Part shown: positions 20,620 to 30,376 of the stretch, piece by piece
Numbering within the stretch: position 1 is the first letter of the stretch
How the letters are laid out: every line of letters begins with the position of its first letter
NCBI RefSeq assembly: GCF_001426265.1
Contig: NZ_LMDG01000032.1
Location: 55,900 to 119,899 of the forward strand
Source of the DNA: Rhizobium sp. Root1220
GTDB lineage: Bacteria > Pseudomonadota > Alphaproteobacteria > Rhizobiales > Rhizobiaceae
Direction: 5' to 3'
Length of the DNA: 64,000 nt
Position numbers and translations under genes: made by a program
Notes under the pieces: generated by a model
Told to the model about the DNA's origin: nothing
The model's input: only the letters and a program-made list of their open reading frames with translations
Database searches by the model: none

Positions 20620-21807
20620 TCAGTGCCGCTCGATGGCGATGGCCGTCGCCTCGCCACCGCCGATGCACAGCGCCGCCATTCCACGTGCCAGATTATACCT
20701 CTCAAGGGCTGCCAGCAGCGTCACGATGACCCGGGCGCCAGAAGCGCCGATCGGATGGCCGAGCGCGCAGGCGCCACCGTGAACATTGACCTTGTCATGA
20801 GGGAGGTCGAGATCGCGCATAGCAGCCATCGCAACGACCGCGAAGGCTTCGTTGATCTCAAAGAGGTCGACGCTGGAGAGTGGCCAGCCGGCACGCTCGG
20901 AAAGCTTCCGCAAGGCGCCGATCGGCGCGGTGGCGAAGAGATTGGGCGCTTGCGAATGGGTTGCCTGGGCGATGATCGTCGCAAGGGGCCGCAGGCCCCG
21001 TCGCTCGGCTTCAGAGCGGCGCATCAGCACAAGCGCAGCCGCGCCGTCGGAAATCGAGCTGGAGTTTGCGGCAGTCACGGTTCCGCCGTCGCGAAAAGCA
21101 GGCCTCAAGGTCGGAATCTTTTCAGGTTTCGCCTTGCCCGGCTGTTCGTCGCGGCTGACCGTTTCCTGGCCTTTGCCGGCTTTCACCTGAACCGGTGTGA
21201 TTTCGGAATCGAAACAGCCGGTTGCGATCGCGTCTTGCGCTCGTCTCAGCGAGGCAATCGCATAGGTATCCTGTGCCTCGCGCGTAAATTGGTACGCCTC
21301 GGCGCAATCCTCGGCGAAGGTCCCCATCAAGCGCCCCTTGTCATAGGCATCTTCCAGTCCATCGAGGAACATATGATCGATCGTACGTCCGTGACCGAGC
21401 CGGTAGCCGCCACGGGCACGATCGAGAAGATAGGGCGCGTTCGTCATGCTTTCCATGCCGCCCGCCACCACCACGGAGGCGTTGCCGGCGGCGATCAGGT
21501 CATGCCCGATCATCGCGGCTTTCATGCCCGAGCCGCACATCTTGTTGACGGTGCTCGCACCGGTCGAAAAAGGCAGGCCGGCGCCGATCGCTGCCTGCCT
21601 TGCAGGTGCCTGCCCCTGGCCGGCGGCAAGCACGCAACCGAACACCACCTCGTCCACGGCGTCGACGGGTAGACCGCTGCGCTCAAGCGCCGCCCGAATG
21701 GCGGTGGCTCCGAGATCGGGTGCTGCCACGCCGCGGAGATCGCCTTGAAAGCCGCCGATCGGCGTGCGCGCGGAGCCGACGATCGCAATGGGGTCCTGGT
21801 ATGCCAT
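20620..21807 (-). CDS. Acetyl-CoA acyltransferase (thiolase), probably 2-methylacetoacetyl-CoA thiolase
   Basis: 395 residues. The nucleophilic Cys is in [15 protein letters not shown] (about residue 91), the catalytic His in [17 protein letters not shown], and the C-terminal Cys in [11 protein letters not shown]. It cleaves beta-ketoacyl-CoA with CoA. Placed between the acyl-CoA dehydrogenase and the SDR in a bkd operon, the last step of isoleucine breakdown (2-methylacetoacetyl-CoA to propionyl-CoA plus acetyl-CoA) is the likeliest job, though acetoacetyl-CoA thiolase activity cannot be excluded from sequence. Confidence 0.88.
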   Translation of the reverse strand: MAYQDPIAIVGSARTPIGGFQGDLRGVAAPDLGATAIRAALERSGLPVDAVDEVVFGCVLAAGQGQAPARQAAIGAGLPFSTGASTVNKMCGSGMKAAMIGHDLIAAGNASVVVAGGMESMTNAPYLLDRARGGYRLGHGRTIDHMFLDGLEDAYDKGRLMGTFAEDCAEAYQFTREAQDTYAIASLRRAQDAIATGCFDSEITPVQVKAGKGQETVSRDEQPGKAKPEKIPTLRPAFRDGGTVTAANSSSISDGAAALVLMRRSEAERRGLRPLATIIAQATHSQAPNLFATAPIGALRKLSERAGWPLSSVDLFEINEAFAVVAMAAMRDLDLPHDKVNVHGGACALGHPIGASGARVIVTLLAALERYNLARGMAALCIGGGEATAIAIERH

Positions 21808-21826
21808 TTGTTTTCTCCCGGGCGCG

Positions 21827-22597
21827 TCAGCGAGCGCCCATCCGCAATGCGCCGTCGAGCCTGATGACTTCGCCGTTCAGCATGCTGTTTTCACATATGT
21901 GTTGCACCAGAGCGGCAAATTCCGCCGGATGGCCGAGCCGCGAGGGGAACGGCACGCTTTTGCCGAGCGCTTCCTGAACCTCGTGAGGCATGCCTGTCAT
22001 CATGGGCGTCTCGAAGATGCCGGGCGCAATCGACACGACGCGGATTCCGAAACGGGCGAGTTCGCGTGCGATCGGGAGCGTCATCGCTACGATTCCGCCT
22101 TTCGAGGCAGAATAGGCGGCTTGCCCGATCTGGCCGTCGAAGGCGGCAGCCGATGCAGTGTTGACGATCACGCCACGTCCGCCGTCGGTATCCGGCTCCC
22201 GCTGCTGGATCGCCGCCGTGGCAAGCCGGATCATGTTGAAGGTACCGACGAGATTGATGTTGATCGCGCGTGCGAAGCTTTCAAGGCTGTGCGGCCCATC
22301 CCGCCCGATGACCTTTTCCGCCGGAGCGATACCGGCACAGTTGATCAATCCCCGGAGATTGCCGAATCCGTTCACCGCCGCGGCAACGGCCTTTTCGCCG
22401 TCCTGCGGACTGGTCACGTCGGCATGGATGTAGTGGACGATATCACCGCCGAGGTCGGCGGCGATCTTGTCGCCCGCGTCGTCGTTCAGATCAGCGACAA
22501 CGACCCGAGCGCCGTTCTCGACGAGCATTCGCGTGGTTGCCGCGCCAAGGCCGGATCCCCCACCGGTGACTATAAATGTTCCTCCACGGATCAACAT
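21827..22597 (-). CDS. Short-chain dehydrogenase, 3-hydroxy-2-methylbutyryl-CoA dehydrogenase-like (HSD17B10 type)
   Basis: 256 residues, classical SDR. The cofactor motif is [16 protein letters not shown] with Asp in VVVADLND indicating NAD+ preference, and the active site is Ser in [14 protein letters not shown] with YSASK. The insert [19 protein letters not shown] and [10 protein letters not shown] match type II 3-hydroxyacyl-CoA dehydrogenases, which oxidise 3-hydroxy-2-methylbutyryl-CoA in isoleucine catabolism. It is the first gene of the operon and is divergent from the AraC-type regulator. The ATG at 22597 was chosen because it places the dinucleotide fold at the N-terminus. Confidence 0.85.
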   Translation of the reverse strand: MLIRGGTFIVTGGGSGLGAATTRMLVENGARVVVADLNDDAGDKIAADLGGDIVHYIHADVTSPQDGEKAVAAAVNGFGNLRGLINCAGIAPAEKVIGRDGPHSLESFARAININLVGTFNMIRLATAAIQQREPDTDGGRGVIVNTASAAAFDGQIGQAAYSASKGGIVAMTLPIARELARFGIRVVSIAPGIFETPMMTGMPHEVQEALGKSVPFPSRLGHPAEFAALVQHICENSMLNGEVIRLDGALRMGAR

Positions 22598-22745
22598 TGA
22601 TCTGCTCCCACAGCCCAGTACCCTTGCCGGCGATCTCGTCCTCCAACGCGACCGCAACGGGACGAATTCTATGCTGGCGCACTATTGCAAGCGATGACAG
22701 AATAGCTTCATTATTTCGGACATTTTTGCCATAGTGAGACAAGGG
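22598..22745. promoter_or_regulatory. Divergent bkd-operon / AraC-regulator control region
   Basis: About 148 bases between the SDR gene (minus) and the AraC-type gene (plus). The section 22680-22735 is AT-richer than its surroundings and probably holds both promoters. I see no strong dyad; AraC-type regulators commonly use direct repeats, and none was obvious by eye. Confidence 0.4.
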
Positions 22746-23771
22746 ATGGCCGAGGTCGAGAGGCGCATGATCGCGCCGGGGTTTGTCGAGGAAGCGCTGG
22801 ACAGCGTACGGCGGCTGGGCAAGTCGGCGGAACTGGTTCTGGCGAAGCTGGAACTTCCGCCGACGGTGGATCGGCCAATCTCCGCCGAGAGTTACGGTGC
22901 ATTGTGGCTTGCCATTGCGGGAGAGCTTGATGACGAATTCTTCGGCATGGGTGCAAGGCCGATGCGTCGCGGCAGTTTCACGCTGCTCTGTCATTGCGTA
23001 CTGCACGCGCCGACGCTCGGGCATGCTCTGCGCCGAGCCTTGCGCTTTCTCGATCTCGTGCTTGAGGATCCACGCGGCGAACTCGTCATCCGCGATGGTC
23101 TGGCGCAAATCGAACTGAGGGACCTGGGAGCGGCGCGTTCAGCCTTCGCCTACCGCACCTACTGGATCATCCTGCATGGCATAACATGCTGGCTGATCGG
23201 TCGCCGCATTCCGATAAGGCTGGTCGATTTTCGCTGTGCCGAGCCGAAGCAGGGGACAGACTACCGCCTCTTCTTCGGCGCACCCGTACGGTTCTCACAA
23301 CCGTTCAGCCGGCTTGGCTTTGACAGTGCGATGCTGGATCTTCCGATCTCGCGGACCGAGCAGGCGCTCAAGCAGTTTCTGCGCGGCGCTCCGGCGAACA
23401 TTCTCGTGCGCTACCGCTACGATGCGGGGCTTGCTTCAAACGTCCGGCGTCGGCTCGGCGAAATGCAGCCGGGCGCCTGGTCACGTTTTGCCGATCTGGC
23501 AGCGGAGATGCGGATGCCGCCTTCGACGCTGCGCCACCGTCTACATGATGAAGGGCAAAGCTACGCCAGCATCAAGGATGAGATCCGCCGTGAACTCGCA
23601 GTCGACATGCTGCTCAACACGTCGAAGACAATAGGGGACATTGCCGCGCAGCTTGGCTATTCCGAGCCCAGCGCCTTCTTCAGGGCTTTCCGCAAATGGA
23701 CGGCGAAGAGCCCGGATGCCTTTCGACGCGAGGGCAATTCATCTCTTGGTCGCGAAGGCAGCAACGGTTGA
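22746..23771 (+). CDS. AraC family transcriptional regulator
   Basis: About 341 residues. The N-terminal arabinose-binding-like domain (residues about 15-190) is of the OruR/ArgR-like type, with a C-terminal double helix-turn-helix (about 235-330: second HTH in IGDIAAQLGYSEPSAFFRAF and RKWTAKSPDAFRR). It is divergent from the isoleucine-degradation/bkd operon and is its obvious candidate activator. In Pseudomonas the bkd operon is controlled by the Lrp-type BkdR, so an AraC-type regulator here would be a replacement. The start is uncertain: GTG 22734, ATG 22746 and ATG 22767 (after GAGAGGCGC) are all possible. Confidence 0.85.
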   Translation: MAEVERRMIAPGFVEEALDSVRRLGKSAELVLAKLELPPTVDRPISAESYGALWLAIAGELDDEFFGMGARPMRRGSFTLLCHCVLHAPTLGHALRRALRFLDLVLEDPRGELVIRDGLAQIELRDLGAARSAFAYRTYWIILHGITCWLIGRRIPIRLVDFRCAEPKQGTDYRLFFGAPVRFSQPFSRLGFDSAMLDLPISRTEQALKQFLRGAPANILVRYRYDAGLASNVRRRLGEMQPGAWSRFADLAAEMRMPPSTLRHRLHDEGQSYASIKDEIRRELAVDMLLNTSKTIGDIAAQLGYSEPSAFFRAFRKWTAKSPDAFRREGNSSLGREGSNG

Positions 23772-23928
23772 GCGACTCGATTTCGCCTCGAGTTGTCAGG
23801 CGTGGTTGGCGGCGATGTGGAGTTGGCGCCTGTGGAAAACGGGTCGACGATCTGATCGTGCTAGACAGCGATATGGGGAGGTGTTTGCATAAGGTTAGCT
23901 GGGGGGCTGGTGTGCGAGGGGTGTTACC

Positions 23929-24207
23929 ATGGACATCGAGAGTCTCCTGGCAATGCAGGAGCGGGGCATAAGGGATCGCATTCTAGGATACCAACTCTAC
24001 GACAATCCGATGTCACGGCCTGAACTCATGCCGATCTTGAACCTCGAAGAGTGGTATGCCAAGTTCGATGCCTGGCGGTTCGGCTGGTCGATGGAGGATG
24101 CGAGCAGGAAATCTGCCCGGCTAGCGTCCGATCGGAGGAGGGTTGCGACCGGAGCGCCCGGCGTCCATGATCACGTGGCGAGAACCGGATCGGCCTCTGC
24201 CATCTGA
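23929..24207 (+). CDS. Small CrpP/Rmf-like protein
   Basis: 92 residues, start preceded by GAGGGGTGTTACC. The first 60 residues contain QERGIRDRILGYQLYDNP, then W-x7-W-x3-W, ending FDAWRFGWSMEDA. The pattern of a helical GxxDR...YxxNP segment followed by W-x2-GW is the one I know from CrpP-related proteins of rhizobia, distant relatives of ribosome modulation factor. The last 30 residues are low-complexity and may be dispensable. Family CrpP was first linked to ciprofloxacin modification, but that activity is disputed and should not be assumed. Followed after 21 bases by the DUF3422 gene. Confidence 0.55.
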   Translation: MDIESLLAMQERGIRDRILGYQLYDNPMSRPELMPILNLEEWYAKFDAWRFGWSMEDASRKSARLASDRRRVATGAPGVHDHVARTGSASAI

Positions 24208-24228
24208 CGGCGCCAAGGAAAACGACGA

Positions 24229-25518
24229 ATGACGCAAGGGACCTTCGACTTTCCGCCGGCGGATCTTCGGACACGTGCGTTGGGCGAAATCCATGCCAGA
24301 CCCTATGCGCTCGTCACCGCCCCGCGTGTAATATTCCAGCTCGCTTTCCTGACGGAGGCAGCAACGGATAGCGATCGCGACACGCTTGCTGATCTTTCCC
24401 TTTCGAGCGGTGTCGCTCCGCCGCTTCGTGAAGCCAGTCATCACGCAATAAGCTGGGGGCAGGGAACGCTCCGGTGGGAGCGGCACACTGAGTTCTCGAC
24501 CTACTTTTGGGATTGTCCGGCTCCGGAAAGATTCGGAGCCGATATCCCTGTTCATCCATTCGGAGACAGTTTCTCTCCACCGGGACCTTTCATTTCGGGT
24601 ATTCGTCTTGAGATCAGGTTCGATACCCCCGAGACGGTGCACGAAATCTCGGTCTTTGATCCTACGAGCCTTTGCCGTAGCGAGTTGAGAAACGGCCAGG
24701 CAACCATCTTGACGGATTTCCGACAGGATGGAGACGGATTGACGAAAATTCTGGTTATCGACCGAGGCATGTCAGAAGGCGCGCGTGGCGCGCTGGCGCA
24801 GCGATTGCTCGACATCGAGACCTACCGCACGCTTGCGATGATGGGACTTCCCCTTGCGCAATCTTTGTCACCCGACATTCGGCGGATCGAGGCCGGCCTG
24901 ACGGCGATCACGCAGCGGATGAAGCAACACGCCCGTGACGAGGCAGATCCGATGCTGTCGGAGATAACGCGCCTTGCTGCCGAGCTCGAGGCCAATGCCG
25001 CGCTCAGTCTCTACCGTTTTGGAGCAAGTCGCGCTTATTACGAGATCGTTCTGGAGCGGATTCGCGCACTGGCGGAGGTCGCGCTTCCTGGAAGCGAAAC
25101 GCTCGGTTCCTTTCTGGAGCGGCGTCTGGCTCCGGCCATGAGAACGTGCCAATCGGTCGAAGAGCGACAGGCGAACCTTTCGCGCAAACTTGCGCGCGCG
25201 ACCTCGCTGCTGCGAAGCTGGATCGATGTCGAACTGGAGCGTATCAACACGACGGTGCTGAATTCGATGGATCGTCGGGCGCAGTTGCAGCTTCGCTTGC
25301 AACAGACGGTGGAGGGCCTCTCGGTTGCGGCGATTTCGTACTATGTCGTCGGACTTCTCGGCTATGCGGCAAAGGGCGCCCATAACTTCGGCTTCGAGAT
25401 AGCTCCCGAAACTCTGACCGGTATTTCCGTGCCGATTGTCGTCGCCAGTGTGTGGCTGGTGATGCGCAGCATCAGGCGGAGGCATGCCGAGGACGACAAG
25501 CACCAGGACTTGCCGTAA
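24229..25518 (+). CDS. DUF3422 family membrane-anchored protein
   Basis: 429 residues. The N-terminal ALGEIHARPYALVTAPRV is the diagnostic DUF3422 opening (RALxxExHARP). A long soluble domain of about 340 residues, helix-rich with predicted coiled-coil (MKQHARDEADPMLSEITRL), is followed by two C-terminal membrane helices (AISYYVVGLLGYAAKGA; GISVPIVVASVWLVMRSI). The protein is probably tail-anchored in the inner membrane facing the cytoplasm. No function is established for the family. AAGGAAA precedes the ATG. Convergent with spoVR, with only 11 bases between the stops. Confidence 0.8.
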   Translation: MTQGTFDFPPADLRTRALGEIHARPYALVTAPRVIFQLAFLTEAATDSDRDTLADLSLSSGVAPPLREASHHAISWGQGTLRWERHTEFSTYFWDCPAPERFGADIPVHPFGDSFSPPGPFISGIRLEIRFDTPETVHEISVFDPTSLCRSELRNGQATILTDFRQDGDGLTKILVIDRGMSEGARGALAQRLLDIETYRTLAMMGLPLAQSLSPDIRRIEAGLTAITQRMKQHARDEADPMLSEITRLAAELEANAALSLYRFGASRAYYEIVLERIRALAEVALPGSETLGSFLERRLAPAMRTCQSVEERQANLSRKLARATSLLRSWIDVELERINTTVLNSMDRRAQLQLRLQQTVEGLSVAAISYYVVGLLGYAAKGAHNFGFEIAPETLTGISVPIVVASVWLVMRSIRRRHAEDDKHQDLP

Positions 25519-25529
25519 CGGAACGGACT

Positions 25530-27071
25530 TCAGGTCGCGGCGGTGGAGCGTTCATAGAGCGTGGCGCCTGTGGAGCTGTCGACGCCTGTCAGGCTGACGT
25601 CGTAGCCCCACAAGTGACGAATGTGTCCCAGCGTGGCGTCACGGCTATTTTCCTCGAGCAGGATGCCATCGTTAATATTGTGCCGGAGCCGAAGCCGGCG
25701 GTCGCCGAGAAGGTCAACATCCACGACCTGAACATCGGGCTGTCTGGCCGCGACGTCATAACTGCGCGCAAGGGCGCTGCGCACAGCGGCGTAGCCGCGC
25801 TCGTTGTGAATGGAAGAGACTTCGCAGTACGCATTGGATGCGCGATCCGAGAGCTGAAACAGCCTGAATTTGCGGATAAGCGTCGGACTGAGATATTGCA
25901 GGATAAAGGATTCGTCACGATGGTTTGCCCAAGCGTCGAGCAGGGTCCCCTGCGGATCGCCATTGCCGGCGAAGGAGGGAAACCACTCGCGGTCCTCTGC
26001 CGTCGGCGCTGTGCAGATGCGCTCGATGTCCTGCATCATCGCAAAGCCGAGCGCATAGGGATTAAGGCCCGAGAACCGCGGGTCGTCGAAATCCGGCTGG
26101 AAGACGACGTTGGAGTGGCTCTTCAGCAGTTCCAGCATGACGCCTTCACTGAGCTTGCCCTGGTCAAAAAGCCGGTTGATGATCGTGTAGTGGACGAAGG
26201 TCGCGCAGCCCTCGTTCATTACCTTTGTCTGCCGCTGCGGATAAAAATATTGCGCGATGACCCGCACGATCCTCAAGATCTCGCGCTGCCACGGATCCAG
26301 GATCAGGCTGTGCTTCTCCAGAAAATACAAGAGATTTTCCTCGGGTAGGTTCAGAACCTTCTTGCGTTCCGATGCATCGCGTTCGGCACTGGCTGAGTCC
26401 GGGCTTTCGCTGGCAAGGGGCAGCGTTCTCCAAAGGTCGCTGTACGTCTGCTCTTCGTATTCCAGTCGCTCACGCGCGCGTTCCCTTACCTTTTCCGAAG
26501 ACAGCCGTGGCGGCCGTCGATACCGAAAAACGCCCTGGTCCATCAGGGCGTGGGCCGAATCTAGCATCGCCTCCACCGCATCCGTCCCATGTCGCTCCTC
26601 GCACTTGGAGATATACTTCTTGGCGAAATCCATGTAGCTGAGAATGGCGCCCGCGTCGGTCCACTGGCGGAACAGGTAGTTGTTCTTGAAGAAATGGTTG
26701 TGGCCGAAAGCGGCATGCGCGGTCACCAATGTCTGCATCGCCATGGTGTTCTCCTCCATGAGATAGGTGATGCAGGGGTTCGAGTTGATGACGATTTCGT
26801 AGGCCAGTCCACGATGGCCCTTGCGGTAGTGGTGATCCTCAAAGATGAAACGCTTGCCGAACGACCAGTGCTGGTACATCAGCGGCATGCCAACCGAAGA
26901 ATAGGCATCGAGCATCTGCTCGGACGAAATGATCTCAAGCTGGTTCGGGTAGACATCGAGTCCCATCTCGTCGAGCGCAATCGTCTCGATGGCGTCATAC
27001 GCACGTGAGAGCGTGGAGAAATTCCAGTCGGAGCCGTGAAACAGCAGGCCGGAGGTCGAGCGTTTCGCCAT
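25530..27071 (-). CDS. SpoVR family protein
   Basis: 513 residues, the usual SpoVR/YcgB length. The N-terminal LLFHGSDWNFSTLSRAYDAI is followed by the family-typical LDVYPNQLEIISSEQML, HWSFGKRF, and AYEIVINSNPCITYLMEEN blocks, with TKVMNEGCATFVHY further on. The biochemical activity is unknown; in E. coli YcgB belongs to the same YeaG-YeaH-YcgB stress set. It is the third gene of the prkA-yeaH-spoVR operon, 11 bases after the yeaH stop. The ATG at 27071 was chosen because upstream sequence encodes no family homology. Confidence 0.9.
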   Translation of the reverse strand: MAKRSTSGLLFHGSDWNFSTLSRAYDAIETIALDEMGLDVYPNQLEIISSEQMLDAYSSVGMPLMYQHWSFGKRFIFEDHHYRKGHRGLAYEIVINSNPCITYLMEENTMAMQTLVTAHAAFGHNHFFKNNYLFRQWTDAGAILSYMDFAKKYISKCEERHGTDAVEAMLDSAHALMDQGVFRYRRPPRLSSEKVRERARERLEYEEQTYSDLWRTLPLASESPDSASAERDASERKKVLNLPEENLLYFLEKHSLILDPWQREILRIVRVIAQYFYPQRQTKVMNEGCATFVHYTIINRLFDQGKLSEGVMLELLKSHSNVVFQPDFDDPRFSGLNPYALGFAMMQDIERICTAPTAEDREWFPSFAGNGDPQGTLLDAWANHRDESFILQYLSPTLIRKFRLFQLSDRASNAYCEVSSIHNERGYAAVRSALARSYDVAARQPDVQVVDVDLLGDRRLRLRHNINDGILLEENSRDATLGHIRHLWGYDVSLTGVDSSTGATLYERSTAAT

Positions 27072-27082
27072 TCGGTCGTTCC

Positions 27083-28402
27083 TCACGTGCGTGTGCGCAC
27101 TGCCGGTTGCCGGGTAAAGAGCCTGCGGAAGACCGGGTATATGTCGGCCGGTCGCGATATGCGGGCCATCTGGAAGTTCGGCACTTCGCCATCGACCGTG
27201 CGGTAGGCGCGCCAAAGGGAGGTACCGTTGTCGGTCGTTCCGAATATTTCGGTCTCACGTTCGTCGATGATCTCGACATAGGCGTAGTATTGGCAAAGGC
27301 GCATGAGTTGCTCGCGCAGAAGTGCCGCACAGCGTTCCGAGTCGCCGCTGATGTTGTCACCGTCCGACGCCTGCGCGGCATAGATGTTCCATAGTTGGGC
27401 CGGATAGCGTTCCTCGATGATCCGCAGCATCTCCTCGAGAGCAGTCGACACTACCGTTCCCCCGCTCTGCTTGCTGTAGAAGAATGTGTCCTCATCAACT
27501 TCCCGCGCCTCGTCCGTGTGTCGGATGAAGACGATGTCGATACGGTCGTAGCGGCGTGTCAGGAACAGGTGCAGGAGCACGAAGAAACGCTTGGCGAGAT
27601 CCTTTTCGCGCTCACCCATCGAAGCCGACACGTCCATGAGGCAGAACATGACGGCGCTGGCATTCGGCAGCGGCTGACGCTCGAAACGATTGAAGCGTAT
27701 GTCCACCGGGTCGACATACGAAATCCGACGGCGTCGCCGTTCCATTTTTTCCAGGTCTTCGCGCAGCGCCTGCAGACGACGGCGTTGCGGCGCAGGTGCA
27801 TTCGGCTCTTTTTCCAGGTCGGCGATCTCGTCGGCAAGCGCCTTCATCTCGGTCTCGCTTGGCCGTTGCAAGGCGATGCGCCTCCCAAAGCTGTTTCGCA
27901 TCGTCCGGCCGACATTGATGTTGGTCGGCGTGCCGGCGGTGGTGAAGCCGACGCGGCGCGGCTTGTGGATGACGGTCTCCTTGAGATTCAATTTGACCAT
28001 GTCAGGGAGCTCGAGATCCTCAAAGAAGAGATCGAGCACCTCCTCTCGCGAGAGCAGGAACTGGAAGTCGTCTTCACTTTCGCCTTGTCCGGCGCCACGG
28101 CCAGCGCCGCCAGCGCCTCCACCTGGCGGCCGCGAAAGCTTGTCGCCTGCCATGTACTCCTTGTTTCCCGGAAGGACATGCTCGCGATTGCCGCTGCCGG
28201 TTGCCGGCTGGAAGGTCGGCTCTCCTGCTCCCCGCTTCGGCATCGGTACGCCGTGAGCAGCATCCACGTCGACAATCCTGTCGGACTTTATCTGATCCTT
28301 GATTGCCCGCTTGAGGTCTTCCCGCGCCCGGTTCAGAAAGCGCTGCCGGTTACCCAGGCTTTTGTCCTTCGGGTTTAGCCGACGGTCGATGAAATTCGGC
28401 AT
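27083..28402 (-). CDS. yeaH: YeaH/YhbH family protein (DUF444, von Willebrand A-like)
   Basis: 439 residues. The basic N-terminus (MPNFIDRRLNPKDKSLGNRQ) is family-typical; the C-terminal half is a von Willebrand factor A-like domain with the MIDAS-type motif in MDVSASMGEREKDLAKRF, and then FIRHTDEAREVDE. Such domains mediate Mg-dependent protein binding, often together with AAA+ ATPases such as the PrkA kinase encoded upstream. The gap to the prkA stop is 24 bases. Probable scaffold or substrate of PrkA (inference from conserved gene order). Confidence 0.9.
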   Translation of the reverse strand: MPNFIDRRLNPKDKSLGNRQRFLNRAREDLKRAIKDQIKSDRIVDVDAAHGVPMPKRGAGEPTFQPATGSGNREHVLPGNKEYMAGDKLSRPPGGGAGGAGRGAGQGESEDDFQFLLSREEVLDLFFEDLELPDMVKLNLKETVIHKPRRVGFTTAGTPTNINVGRTMRNSFGRRIALQRPSETEMKALADEIADLEKEPNAPAPQRRRLQALREDLEKMERRRRRISYVDPVDIRFNRFERQPLPNASAVMFCLMDVSASMGEREKDLAKRFFVLLHLFLTRRYDRIDIVFIRHTDEAREVDEDTFFYSKQSGGTVVSTALEEMLRIIEERYPAQLWNIYAAQASDGDNISGDSERCAALLREQLMRLCQYYAYVEIIDERETEIFGTTDNGTSLWRAYRTVDGEVPNFQMARISRPADIYPVFRRLFTRQPAVRTRT

Positions 28403-28426
28403 CTGCCATCCCCCGGTTCGGCATGG

Positions 28427-30376
28427 TTAACCGGCCTTGTTGACCCGCATGTACCAATCGACGAGCCGTCGGACCTGACGAGCAGTATAGCCGCGCTCCG
28501 TCATACGCTGGACGAATTCGGCATGCTGCTTCTCGGAGGCGCTGTCCTTCTTTGAGCCGAAGCTGATCACCGGCAACAAATCCTCGACCTGGCCAAACAT
28601 GCGCTTTTCGATCACTTCTCGGAGCTTTTCGTAGCTGGTCCATGAAGGGTTGCGCCCATGGTTCTTGGCGCGGGCGCGCAGCGTGAACTTCACCACCTCG
28701 TTGCGGAAGTCCTTCGGGTTGGCAATGCCTGCGGGCTTCTCGATCTGCGACAGCTCGCTATCGAGAATTTCGCGGTTGAGGATCTGCCCGGTATCGTAAT
28801 CCTTGAAGTCCTGGTCTTCGAGCCAGGCATCGGCATAGGAGATGTAGCGGTCGAACAGGTTCTGGCCGTATTCGCTGTAGGATTCGAGATAGGCCTTCTG
28901 GATCTCGTGGCCGATGAACTCGGCATAACGTGCCGCGAGCTCCGACTTGATGAAATCGATATAGCGGGCCTCGGTCTCCTTGGCGAACTGCTCTCGCCGG
29001 ATCGCCTGTTCCATGATGTACATGAGATGGACGGGATCCGCCGCCACCTCCTTGGTATCGTAATTGAATGTCTCCGAAAGGACCTTGAAAGCAAACCGGG
29101 TGCTGATGCCGGTCATGCCTTCGTCCACGCCTGCGGCGTCACGGTATTCCTGCACGGACTTGGCTTTGGGATCCGTGTCCTTCAGGTTCTCGCCGTCATA
29201 GACGCGCATCTTCGTATAGAGCGGCGAGTTTTCGTGAACATGGAGACGCGTCGCAACCGTGAAACGGCTAAGCGTCTCGAGCACTTCGGGGGCGCAGGGA
29301 CTGCGTGCGAGCTCGCTCTCGCGAAGCAGCTTCTCGTAGATCTGCCGCTCTTCGGTGACGCGCAGGCAATAGGGAACCTTGACCACAAGGATGCGGTCAA
29401 GGAAGGCTTCGTTGTTCTTGTTGTTCTTGAATTGGAGCCATTCAGATTCGTTGGAGTGGGCAACCACAATCCCCTGGAACGGGAAGGCGCCGAAATTCTC
29501 GGTACCGTTATAGCTGCCTTCCTGGGTCGCGGTCAGCAGGGGATGCAGGACCTTGATTGGCGCCTTGAACATCTCAACGAATTCGAGCAACCCTTGTGTG
29601 GTCCTGTTCAAACCGCCACTGTAGGAATAGGCATCGGGATCCGCCTGGCTGAAGTTTTCGAGTTGCCGGATGTCCACCTTGCCGACGAGGGCCGAGACGT
29701 CCTGGTTGTTTTCATCGCCCGGTTCGGTCTTGGCAATCGCGATCTGACGCAGCCGGGAGGGCGTCAGCTTGACGACGCTGAATTTGGAGATGTCGCCACC
29801 GAGTTCGTCCAGCCGTTTCGTTGCCCACGGCGATATCAATCCGGTCAGACGACGCCGCGCAATGCCGTACTTATCCTCCAGCAGATCGGCCATTCGCTCC
29901 GGCTGGAACAAACCCAGTGGCGACTCGAACACCGGGCTGATCTTGCCGTCGACGGCCAACGTGTAGATCGGTCGGTGCTCCATCAACCTTTTCAATCGCT
30001 CTGCAAGCGATGACTTGCCGCCGCCGACCGGCCCGAGCAAGTACAGGATCTGTTTTCGTTCCTCGAGACCTTGTGCGGCGTATCGGAAATAGCCGACGAT
30101 ACGCTCGATGGTATCTTCCATCCCGTAGAAGTCGGCGAAAGCGGGGTAGATCTTCACGGTTCGATTGGCGAAAATTCGTCCCAAGCGCTCGTCAGCGCTG
30201 GTGTCGATCAACGTCGGTTCGCCGATCGCTTCAACCATCCGCTCCTGCGCAGTTGAATAAAAGCTCTTATCATCGCGGCAGGCGAGGAGATATTCCTGTA
30301 GGCTGATTTCCTCTTGAGCGGCACCTGAATAAATCTCGGAGAAGAGATCGAAGACGTCGTTTTCACCTTTTTGCAT
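28427..30376 (-). CDS. prkA: PrkA family serine protein kinase / AAA+ ATPase
   Basis: 649 residues, matching E. coli YeaG. The AAA+ part contains Walker A LLGPVGGGKSSLAERL (about 110-125) and AVDGKISPVFESPLG; the C-terminal PrkA kinase domain follows. PrkA/YeaG is induced by nutrient limitation and starvation and phosphorylates serine residues; some members have been reported to be ATP-dependent proteases. It heads the prkA-yeaH-spoVR operon, with a clear EcfG promoter about 65 bases upstream of the ATG. The start MQKGENDVFDLFSEIY matches the family N-terminus; the upstream extension was rejected. Confidence 0.93.
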   Translation of the reverse strand: MQKGENDVFDLFSEIYSGAAQEEISLQEYLLACRDDKSFYSTAQERMVEAIGEPTLIDTSADERLGRIFANRTVKIYPAFADFYGMEDTIERIVGYFRYAAQGLEERKQILYLLGPVGGGKSSLAERLKRLMEHRPIYTLAVDGKISPVFESPLGLFQPERMADLLEDKYGIARRRLTGLISPWATKRLDELGGDISKFSVVKLTPSRLRQIAIAKTEPGDENNQDVSALVGKVDIRQLENFSQADPDAYSYSGGLNRTTQGLLEFVEMFKAPIKVLHPLLTATQEGSYNGTENFGAFPFQGIVVAHSNESEWLQFKNNKNNEAFLDRILVVKVPYCLRVTEERQIYEKLLRESELARSPCAPEVLETLSRFTVATRLHVHENSPLYTKMRVYDGENLKDTDPKAKSVQEYRDAAGVDEGMTGISTRFAFKVLSETFNYDTKEVAADPVHLMYIMEQAIRREQFAKETEARYIDFIKSELAARYAEFIGHEIQKAYLESYSEYGQNLFDRYISYADAWLEDQDFKDYDTGQILNREILDSELSQIEKPAGIANPKDFRNEVVKFTLRARAKNHGRNPSWTSYEKLREVIEKRMFGQVEDLLPVISFGSKKDSASEKQHAEFVQRMTERGYTARQVRRLVDWYMRVNKAG

